From Aminobacter sp. AP02 (GTDB lineage: Bacteria; Pseudomonadota; Alphaproteobacteria; Rhizobiales; Rhizobiaceae), in contig NZ_QGGX01000027.1 in the NCBI RefSeq assembly GCF_003148805.1, positions 1 to 47,861 on the forward strand: a stretch of DNA of 47,861 bases. Direction: 5' to 3'. The position numbers and the translations under genes are program-made. This document shows, piece after piece, positions 37,413-44,558 of this stretch. Every line of letters starts with the position of its first letter. Position 1 is the first letter of the stretch. The notes below the pieces were generated by a model. The model saw nothing but the letters and a program-made list of their open reading frames with translations. It was not told the DNA's origin and searched no databases.

Positions 37413-38176
37413 AAGATTCCTCCATCGACGATCAGCGTTTGCGCCGTCAGCATTTTCGACGCGTCGGATGCCAGGAAAAGCACCGTGCCCACCATGTCTT
37501 CCGGCAACATCATGTCGGGAATGCACTGCCTGGAGATGTGTTCGTTGAGCGACGACTCGGTCACCCACAGCTCGCGCTGGCGTTCGGTGATCACCCAGCC
37601 GGGAGCCACCGCGTTGACCCTGATCCTGTCTGGGCCATAGCGCCCGGCAAGCCCTTTGGTCAGCCCGACGATGGCGGCCTTTGCCGCGGTATAGGCCGGC
37701 ATCGTGCCGATGTTCAGCATGTAGGAGGTCGAGGTGAAATTGATGATCGAGCCGCCGCCGGCGGCCGCCATGCCAGGTGCTACGGCCTGGATCGTGAAAA
37801 AATGCGGCCGGATGTTCACCGCCTGGTTGGCATCCCAGCTCTCGGGCGTAACGTCCGCGACCTCGTGGCGGGCATCGTTGGCGGCATTGTTGACCAGCAC
37901 CGTCACCGGTCCGTGCGCCTCGACTGCCGCAGCCACCGCGCTGCGCAGCTCGTCGATGTCGCTGAGGTCGGCGTGCAGGAAGAGCGGCCTGTTGCCGGTC
38001 GCCATATCCACGCGGTCGCAAAGTGCCCGGCTCGGTTTTTCCGCGATGTCGATGAAGGCGACCTTGGCGCCTTGGTGGGCAAAACCTTCGGTCAGTGCGC
38101 CGCCGATACCGGAGCCGCCCCCGGTTATGAGCACCGAGCGGCCTTCGAGGTCAGGAAATCGCGCCGATGGCATCAT
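37409..38176 (-). CDS. SDR dehydrogenase, probable D-galactose 1-dehydrogenase
   Basis: A 255-residue classical short-chain dehydrogenase: cofactor loop TGGGSGIG, NNAAND in place of NNAG, catalytic Ser in NFTSTSYM and Y-x-x-x-K in AYTAAKAAI. By its operon with DgoK, DgoA and a lactonase, it probably oxidises D-galactose (or L-arabinose/D-fucose) to the lactone, the first step of the De Ley-Doudoroff route; substrate choice is inference. Start ATG at 38176 has GGGGAG upstream. It is the first gene of the operon. An imperfect palindrome CGGAG-CATGC-CTCCG at 38212-38226 lies in its upstream region. Confidence 0.88.
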   Translation of the reverse strand: MMPSARFPDLEGRSVLITGGGSGIGGALTEGFAHQGAKVAFIDIAEKPSRALCDRVDMATGNRPLFLHADLSDIDELRSAVAAAVEAHGPVTVLVNNAANDARHEVADVTPESWDANQAVNIRPHFFTIQAVAPGMAAAGGGSIINFTSTSYMLNIGTMPAYTAAKAAIVGLTKGLAGRYGPDRIRVNAVAPGWVITERQRELWVTESSLNEHISRQCIPDMMLPEDMVGTVLFLASDASKMLTAQTLIVDGGIL

Positions 38177-38292
38177 GATCACTCCCCGCATCATGCCCGC
38201 ATTCGACGCTGCGGAGCATGCCTCCGTATTAGTGCGGGCAAGGGAAAAGGGGAACCGGATTTCGTGCCTGTCGGCTTCGATTCCGAACCGGC

Positions 38293-39636
38293 TCAGATCG
38301 CCCGCGCATAGGCCGCGCCGCGATATGATTCGCGCAGATAGCCAAGCGTCGCATCGGCGTCCGCTGGACGACCAAAAAGGTAACCTTGTCCGCCGGCACA
38401 GCCGAATTGCACCAGGCGCTCAGCCTGTGCTTCAAGCTCGATGCCTTCGGCAACGACATCCATGCCGAGACCTTCGCACATCGCCAAGATGGCACGAATG
38501 ATATGCTCGGAAGGGCGGTCTTCGAGGATCGAGGCGACAAAGGCGCGGTCGATCTTGAGCTTGTCGAAGCGGAACTCGCGCAAGCGTCCGAGCGACGACT
38601 GGCCGGTGCCGAAATCGTCGAGCGAAACGCGAATGCCGACACGCCGGAGGTCCTCGACGATCTTTGCAGCCGAGACGGGGTCGGTCATCAAGCCGGTTTC
38701 GGTGATTTCGATCTCGAGCCGACGCGGATCGAAGCCGGTGCGTTCGAGGATCGACAGGATGTGCAGGCCGGTGTTCTGGTCGACCAGCTGCGAGGGTGAC
38801 AGATTGAAGGACAAGAACATGTCCTTGGGCCAGCTGCGCGCGGCTTCCGCCGCCTTGCGCAGGACCAGCTGCGACAGCGGGCCGATGATGCCGCGCTCTT
38901 CGGCGATGGGAATGAAGACAGCCGGCGATACAAAACCGAGGTCGCGGTCTGTCCAGCGGGCGAGTGCTTCGAAGCCGATCGTGCGGCGGGTGTTGAGGTC
39001 GACGATCGGCTGAAAATGCGGGGCCACTTCGCCGGCGGCAACTGCGCGGCGCAGCGCCTGCTCGATCCGGGTGACGCGCTTTGCCGCTTCTTCCATCTCG
39101 CGGGTGTAGACGACGACACGACCTCGGCCCGAACGCTTGGCATGGTAGAGAGCGGTCTCGGCCTTGCGCACCAAGGTTTCCGTGTTGTCGTCGGCCGAGT
39201 GGAACAAGGAGCAGCCGACCGAGGCAGACAAGCGCGCGGTGCGCTCGCCGACATCGTAGGGTGCCGACAGGATTTCAATGAGCATGCGTGCCTTTTCTGC
39301 GGCGGCATCCTCGGAGAACACCAGCGGGTAGAGGAAGGCGAATTCGTCGGCGCCGATGCGCGCCACGGCCGAATGGCCCTCGCAGGCGGCCCGCAGGCGC
39401 ATCGCCACCTGGATCAGGATGTCGTCGCCGGCGCGATGGCCGAACAGGTCGTTGATCGGCTTGAAGCCATCGAGATCGAGAATGCCAACTGTGAAGGGCG
39501 CCGGGTCCTCGGCACGGTCGCCGATCAGCCGCTCGACCTTGTCGAAGAAGCGGCGCTGGTTGCCGAGCCCGGTCAACGCGTCGGTGAAGGCCAGATCCGA
39601 CGTGTCCCTGTCCGAATGGCTGACGCCGAATGACAT
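38293..39636 (-). CDS. GGDEF-EAL domain protein, probable c-di-GMP phosphodiesterase
   Basis: A 447-residue cytosolic protein with no sensory domain: GGDEF about residues 20-175, EAL about 190-435. The cyclase signature is altered to GADEF (RIGADEFAFLYP), so cyclase activity is doubtful. The EAL domain keeps its key residues: FEALARW, the Asn in SFNLSPSQLV, EITETGL, LDDFGTGQSS, KIDRAF and VVAEGIE. Net hydrolysis of c-di-GMP is therefore likely. The frame is open to 39843, but the ATG at 39636 (MSFGVSHSD) gives the better start. It lies upstream of, and on the same strand as, the galactose operon, 116 bp away. Confidence 0.92.
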   Translation of the reverse strand: MSFGVSHSDRDTSDLAFTDALTGLGNQRRFFDKVERLIGDRAEDPAPFTVGILDLDGFKPINDLFGHRAGDDILIQVAMRLRAACEGHSAVARIGADEFAFLYPLVFSEDAAAEKARMLIEILSAPYDVGERTARLSASVGCSLFHSADDNTETLVRKAETALYHAKRSGRGRVVVYTREMEEAAKRVTRIEQALRRAVAAGEVAPHFQPIVDLNTRRTIGFEALARWTDRDLGFVSPAVFIPIAEERGIIGPLSQLVLRKAAEAARSWPKDMFLSFNLSPSQLVDQNTGLHILSILERTGFDPRRLEIEITETGLMTDPVSAAKIVEDLRRVGIRVSLDDFGTGQSSLGRLREFRFDKLKIDRAFVASILEDRPSEHIIRAILAMCEGLGMDVVAEGIELEAQAERLVQFGCAGGQGYLFGRPADADATLGYLRESYRGAAYARAI

Positions 39637-39938
39637 GCTTGGTCTCTGTTCTGCTTTAACTTTGAATCGTTGCAGGACCCTGCCAGCAAAGCGTTTAGGA
39701 ATTGTTTTCAATTTGCCTGCCTGTCCGGATTTCGACACCGCGTCGAAACCGGTTTCACGTAGATCCGTTTTGCACTGCCCGCCAATGCTGTCCGGCTCGC
39801 TTTGGAGCGCATGGCAACGCTGCGCCGCCGCCCGCCATTGCATAAGGCCGGCAAATCGCTACATCCTCGTCAATGAGGCGCGCAACCATTCACCGGTTGC
39901 CGCGCAAACACTGTCGACCAGCCGCGCCGGAGACCTCC

Positions 39939-40880
39939 ATGCCGCTCAAGATCGCCGTCCAGATGGACCACATCTCAACCGTCTCCATCGCCGGCGACAC
40001 CTCGTTTGCGCTGTCGCTTGAAGCACAGCGGCGCGGGCACGAACTGTTTCACTATACGCCCGACCGGCTGTCGCTGCGCGACGGCAAGGTGTTCGCCCGC
40101 ATCGAAAAGCTCGAGGTGCGCGACATCAAGGGCGACCATTTCACCCTCGGTGAGCCGGTCCGCACCGATCTCTCCGAAATGGACGTGATCCTGCTGCGCC
40201 AGGACCCGCCCTTCGACATGAACTACATCACCACCACCCACATCCTCGAGCGTATCCATCCCAAGACGCTTGTGGTCAACGATCCGGCCTGGGTGCGCAA
40301 CAGCCCTGAAAAGATCTTTGTCACCGAGTTCGGCGACCTGATGCCGGAAACGCTGATCACCAAGGATCCGCAGGAGGTTGCCGCCTTCCGCAAGGAGTTC
40401 GGCGACATCATCGTCAAGCCGCTTTACGGCAATGGTGGTGCTGGCATTTTCCATCTGCATGAAGCCGACCGCAACCTCTCCTCGCTGCTTGAAATGTTCG
40501 GCCAGATGTTCCGCGAGCCCTACATCGTCCAGCGCTACCTCAAGGACGTGCGCAAGGGCGACAAGCGCATCATCCTGATCGATGGCGAGCCGGTCGGGGC
40601 GATCAATCGCGTGCCGGCGGAACACGATGCCCGATCCAACATGCATGCCGGTGGCCGCGCCGAAAAAACCGAGCTGACCGAACGCGAGCGCGAAATTTGC
40701 GCCCGCATCGGCCCGTCGCTGCGCGAGCGCGGTTTCATCCTCGTCGGCATCGACGTCATCGGCGACTACATGACCGAGATCAACGTGACCTCGCCGACCG
40801 GCATCCGCGAGGTCAAGAAGTTCGGCGGCGCCGACATCGCCGCCCTGTTCTGGGATGCAGTGGAGAAGAAGCGGAGCTGA
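39939..40880 (+). CDS. gshB: Glutathione synthetase
   Basis: A 313-residue ATP-grasp ligase that adds glycine to gamma-glutamylcysteine. It begins [20 protein letters not shown] and shows the ATP-binding [12 protein letters not shown] loop and the Mg-binding [11 protein letters not shown] end. GGAG lies upstream of the ATG; an upstream open stretch is not family-like. It converges on the CmlA/FloR-like exporter gene with only 6 bp between. In rhizobia gshB often lies near comM, which is 3 kb away here. Confidence 0.97.
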   Translation: MPLKIAVQMDHISTVSIAGDTSFALSLEAQRRGHELFHYTPDRLSLRDGKVFARIEKLEVRDIKGDHFTLGEPVRTDLSEMDVILLRQDPPFDMNYITTTHILERIHPKTLVVNDPAWVRNSPEKIFVTEFGDLMPETLITKDPQEVAAFRKEFGDIIVKPLYGNGGAGIFHLHEADRNLSSLLEMFGQMFREPYIVQRYLKDVRKGDKRIILIDGEPVGAINRVPAEHDARSNMHAGGRAEKTELTEREREICARIGPSLRERGFILVGIDVIGDYMTEINVTSPTGIREVKKFGGADIAALFWDAVEKKRS

Positions 40881-40886
40881 CTTCGG

Positions 40887-42104
40887 TCAGTCCGCAACCA
40901 TCTCTTGCATCTTGGGCTGCCGCATCTGCAGCAGCCTGAGGCCGCACAGCGTCACCACCGCCATGACCGCGCAGTAGCCGATGAGCGGCCAGGCCGTGTC
41001 GCCGCCGAGCATGACCACGGCAAGCGTGCCGACGGTGCCTACGATCAGGCTCTGGACGCAGAAGTAGAGCGCGACCGCGGTGCCCGCCGCGTCGCCGAAT
41101 GCCTCAAGCGCACCATTTGCGGTTACCGATCCTGTGAAGACGATGCCGACGGCGATCACCCACATCGGCACGACGAAGCTCAGGAACGACGGCTCTGCGA
41201 ACAGCTGCCCCACGGCCAGCAGCGCGGCGCCCAGGAGCAGCATTGCCATGCCCCTGGCAAGGCTGCCGGGGATGCCCCACCTTGCCACGAACCGCTTGGC
41301 AAAACGCGTGGGCGCGATCATCGCCAGCGCCGCAGTGGCGAAGGCGAGGCTGAAGCCGAACTGCGAGCAGCCGACCCCGTCGATGAGCACGCGCGGCGCT
41401 GTCGAAAAGAAGACGAAGAACGCGCCCATCGCCGCGCTGAAGCCCAGGGTGTAGACCCAGAACGCTGGGCTGTTCAGGATCAGCCGAAAAGCTGGGCGGT
41501 CCACGGCCAGCGATGGTCGGCGCGTCTCGTGCCATCTTGCCAGCGCATTCGCTGTCGCTGCCAATGCAAGGAGGCCGAGTGCCATGAAGATCGCGCGCCA
41601 GCCGAGGCTATCCGCAATCAATGCGCCGGCAATCGGCCCAAGTGCCGGCACACAGGCCAGCATCGCGCTGAACAGGCCGTAGATGACGGCACTTTCCGGT
41701 CGCTCGGCATAGACATCGCGAACCGTGGCAAATGTCGCCACGAGCGCTGCCGAGGCGCCCAATGCCTGCAGCACGCGCAGCGCGACAAATGCGGCGGCGG
41801 AGGATGTGCCGGCAAGCAGGAACGACGCCACCCCAAACAGCAGCGCGCCTGATATCAGCACCGGGCGCCTGCCGATCCTGTCGGAGATCGGGCCGAACAC
41901 GACCTGCCCGAGCCCGAGAACGATCATGTACAGGCTCAACGTCAGCTGGATGACCACGGGCGTGGTGTCGAGGATGCCGGGCATTGCAGGAACGACCGGC
42001 AGATAGATGTCCATGGCCAGCGAGGCCAGGATGTCGAACGGTGCCATCAGCAGCAGCGCCGCTGGCAAGGAATAATTCCACGTTGGGGAGTTTGGATTGG
42101 GCAT
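40887..42104 (-). CDS. CmlA/FloR-like MFS drug exporter
   Basis: A 405-residue 12-helix major facilitator of the DHA1 Bcr/CflA group. It closely resembles CmlA/FloR chloramphenicol-florfenicol exporters: LLMAPFDILASLAMDIYLPVVPAMP at the start holds the family D1-type motif (MDxYLP), and GPISDRIGRRPVL is the loop 2-3 motif; YTLGFSAAMGAFFVFFSTAP also fits. Chromosomal homologues exist in environmental Rhizobiales, so actual drug resistance is not proven. The ATG at 42104 is preferred. A 17-bp palindrome at 42120-42136 just upstream is a likely operator. Confidence 0.88.
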   Translation of the reverse strand: MPNPNSPTWNYSLPAALLLMAPFDILASLAMDIYLPVVPAMPGILDTTPVVIQLTLSLYMIVLGLGQVVFGPISDRIGRRPVLISGALLFGVASFLLAGTSSAAAFVALRVLQALGASAALVATFATVRDVYAERPESAVIYGLFSAMLACVPALGPIAGALIADSLGWRAIFMALGLLALAATANALARWHETRRPSLAVDRPAFRLILNSPAFWVYTLGFSAAMGAFFVFFSTAPRVLIDGVGCSQFGFSLAFATAALAMIAPTRFAKRFVARWGIPGSLARGMAMLLLGAALLAVGQLFAEPSFLSFVVPMWVIAVGIVFTGSVTANGALEAFGDAAGTAVALYFCVQSLIVGTVGTLAVVMLGGDTAWPLIGYCAVMAVVTLCGLRLLQMRQPKMQEMVAD

Positions 42105-42119
42105 GACTAGGCATCCGCT

Positions 42120-42136
42120 CAAATGAGATTCATTTG
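42120..42136. promoter_or_regulatory. Candidate operator upstream of the exporter gene
   Basis: CAAATGA-GAT-TCATTTG is a perfect 7-bp inverted repeat with a 3-bp centre, 15 bp upstream of the exporter start codon. The size and position are those of a TetR- or MarR-type repressor site; no regulator gene is adjacent in the window. Confidence 0.5.
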
Positions 42137-42182
42137 GCGGCGATCTGCCACTCAGGGATCTACGGATATGGCTGGACAGACT

Positions 42183-42212
42183 GCCGCAACAACGTCTTGA
42201 GGTTGCTGCGGC
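42183..42212. repeat. Hairpin between the broken cyclase gene and the exporter gene
   Basis: GCCGCAACAAC (42183-42193) pairs with GTTGCTGCGGC (42202-42212) with one mismatch in 11 and an eight-base loop. No T-tract follows on either strand. It lies downstream of the cyclase and upstream of the exporter on the minus strand. Confidence 0.5.
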
Positions 42213-42370
42213 TTACTTGTCCGAGGTCTTGGCTGTGCCCATGTTCGTCTCGCGGATAGCGCGTGCACTTTCGGAAATTCGCCAGTCCATTACCAGCCTG
42301 ATTGGTCTGGAACAACCCGGGCTGGGATGAAGGCCGCACGCTTGCATGCCATCGCTGGCGTCCGTCGCCG

Positions 42371-43449
42371 TCAAGCGGCGCGATGGTTTTGCATGTCGCC
42401 GGCGTCGTCTGGCTTGAAAATCCGAAACGTGTTTCGCCCTGCGGCCTTGGCAGCATAGAGCGCGGTGTCGGCCTGGACGTGCAGGTCACAGAGGGTGTTC
42501 TGGGCGAACAGCGCGATGCCGACCGAGGCACCAAGCCTGAGCGAACTGCCACGGTGCTCGATGGGCCTGCCGAGCGTCTCGATGATATCGCGCGCAAGTT
42601 CGGAAACAGCGGCCAGGTCGAACTGCGCTCCCACCAGCACGGCAAACTCGTCGCCGCCGATGCGCGAGACGAGCTCCACACCAGCACAGGCTGATTCCAG
42701 TCGCCGGGCACGTGCCTGAGGCACTCGTCGCCCGTGACATGGCCGAACGTGTCGTTGATCTGCTTGAAGCCGTCGAGATCGACCAGAAGCAACGCGCCAT
42801 GCGCGGACCGATCCGCGCAGCAGGCGGTCAGCTCCGCCAGCTTCTTCTGGAACTGGCTACGGTTGGCGAGCCCGGTCATGACGTCGAATTCGGCGAGATA
42901 GCGCGTCTGGTCGGCCAGTATCTTCTCTTCGGTGATATCCTGCTTCATGCCGAAGATGCGCACCGCGATGCCATCCTCGCTTTCGACGCTGGCGGTGATG
43001 CGTATCCAGCGGCGATTGCCCTTCACCGTCACGATTTCGGCGTCCAGGCCGAATCCGGTGCGCTCCTCGATTCCCTTGCTGCGCCTGACATGCAGTTCGG
43101 CGGCCGACGCGGCCGTGTAGCACTTGACGATTTCCTCGCGGATGAGTGCGGATCCGCGCGGAAGATCGAAGATGTCGTAGACGACATCTGTCCAATGCAG
43201 TGACTGGTCGGCAAGGTTGCATTGCCATACGCCGATCCGGGCGGCGGCCGATGATCTTTCGAAGATTTTCTGACTATGCGCAAGCGAGGCCGCTTGGGCG
43301 CTGATGAGCGCAGCCTGTTCTTCCAACTGGGCCTTGAGTTTGGTGATCGTGACAGCTTCATGCCGCCGGCGAACGCCCGGACGCCCGATCTTTTGTTTGG
43401 ACAGCCCCCGCTGCATGATGAAGCTCAGTCGCCTTCCTTGATGATGCAT
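42371..43449 (-). pseudogene. PAS-GGDEF diguanylate cyclase, frameshifted
   Basis: A PAS-type sensory domain (ERSSAAARIGVWQCNL to FGMKQDITEEK) is followed by a GGDEF domain that starts normally (FDVMTGLANRSQFQKKL, LLVDLDGFKQINDTFGHV). The frame is lost at about 42708-42711, after GDECLRHV. The rest of the domain, ARRLESACAGVELVSRIGGDEF onward to the end at 42371, is intact in another frame. Restoring one G at that point gives a complete cyclase with a perfect GGDEF. In the present frame the protein would run on as nonsense to 42160. The start is ATG 43449 or 43416. It may be a true inactivation or a sequencing error. Confidence 0.85.
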
Positions 43450-43718
43450 CCTACATTAGCGCACAAGCACTTAAGACTCTCTGTGTTGTGCCGTTGCGGC
43501 AGCCGCAATGCGAGACAAGGTTAATGGGGGGGTGTCTTTGCTGCTGGGTCGGATGTTCCCTTAATGTTCTTGCATCGAATTGCAATCTATGCTTGTCTTT
43601 TGTTGGGTCATCCACGACCTGATCGCGCGGGCGAAGGGTAGCGCCTGCATGGGGCCAAAATGCTGCACGTCCTTGGCGCATCCCAAGGGACATGTGGCGC
43701 CGAAGCGGAGGGGGCAGC

Positions 43719-43967
43719 ATGGTTTCGCGCGTGCGCACTGTCGCGTTCCAGGGCATCGAGGCGGTTCCCGTCGACGTGCAGGTGATGGTGGCGCCTGGCA
43801 AGGTGGGCATGCATATCGTCGGCCTGCCCGACAAGGCAGTCGCCGAAAGCCGCGAGCGGGTGCAGGCGGCGCTCCACGCCTCGGGCCTGTCGATGCCGGC
43901 CAAGAAGGTCACCGTCAATCTCGCGCCCGCCGACCTGCCCAAGGAGGGAGACCTACTGCCATATTGA
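43719..43967 (+). pseudogene. comM: comM (yifB), truncated by island insertion
   Basis: The first 77 or so codons of a ComM/YifB magnesium-chelatase-like AAA+ protein: MVSRVRTVAFQGIEAVPVDV, the HIVGLPDKAVAESRERV block and NLAPADLPKEG. ComM is a branch-migration helicase acting in natural transformation and has about 510 residues, so over 80 percent is missing here. Similarity stops at KEG (about 43949); four or five foreign codons and a stop follow. GGAGG lies seven bases before the ATG at 43719; the ATG at 43692 lacks a site. The rest of comM should lie beyond the other end of the island. Confidence 0.9.
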
Positions 43968-44041
43968 TATCAGTATCCTGATCCTTAAGCAGCTGAAAAG
44001 ACGACGAGATTCGATACTCGGGGATTGGATATCATTATCCT
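43966..44041. repeat. Direct repeats at the island edge (possible recombinase sites)
   Basis: GATATCAGTATCCT (43966-43979) and GATATCATTATCCT (44028-44041) are alike at 13 of 14 positions and lie 62 bp apart. Each contains an inverted core, GATA-TCA(G/T)-TATC, and the second extends to GGATA-TCAT-TATCC. Their place right at the island edge suggests recombinase arm or core sites. Confidence 0.55.
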
Positions 44042-44558
44042 TTGGATGAATTCGGCTAGGCACGGCGTGGTTGTATAACGAGCCCAACGTGGCAGCCGCC
44101 TGAAAAGCGATTAGGTTGCGCTTGGCAGTTACAACAGCAACCTCTCTGACACCCAATCAATAATTGTCGAACTGGCGAACTTCGACTCCTACCGTTGCAG
44201 CTCAGCACTCAAATATTCTGGGACACGGCGCTCGTTGCTGCCGCGCTGGTTCACTACAGGACGTCGCATCCTAACTGGCAATTCCATCTCCCACTGGAAT
44301 CTCAAAAAAGCCAGACGCTCATGTCTTGAGCGCTTAAAGACCAACTCCCAAAGCAACGACTGATTGCTATACTGACTCGAATCAGCTACAAGACACAACT
44401 ACAAATAATTGTACATGAGGAGATTGATATTAAATAATAAAATTGTGATTTTTTGTTTTAATAATAATTAGAATTAAGGAGAGAAATTTATTTCTGACAA
44501 GAAATAGAATTTCCATTGAAAGACACAACTGACATTTTCGTAAAAAATACGGTTTGGT
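43968..44558. other. Gene-less AT-rich island edge, 590 bp
   Basis: No reading frame here looks coding: those present on the minus strand are short, start anywhere and have no domain. The left part holds the GATATCA repeats; the right part (44400-44530) is very AT-rich, as expected for a promoter and attachment region of a recombinase operon, and contains one hairpin (44483-44513). Confidence 0.6.
44483..44513. repeat. AT-rich hairpin upstream of the recombinase gene
   Basis: GAAATT-TATTTCT pairs with AGAAATA-G-AATTTC, 13 base pairs with one bulge and a GACA loop. It lies 46 bp before the first recombinase start. It could be an operator, a recombination structure or simply a chance AT-rich palindrome. 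Confidence 0.45.

Noticed and set aside
37413-38021. Apparent extension of dgoK into the dehydrogenase gene
   Set aside because: The added residues are an off-frame reading of the SDR gene; GTG 37412 with a strong ribosome site is the family start.
42183-42212. Hairpin as an intrinsic terminator of the cyclase gene
   Set aside because: No T-tract follows on either strand.
42160-42705. C-terminal part of the 429-codon frame at the broken cyclase
   Set aside because: It is out of frame with the GGDEF domain and reads as nonsense; the true continuation is in another frame.
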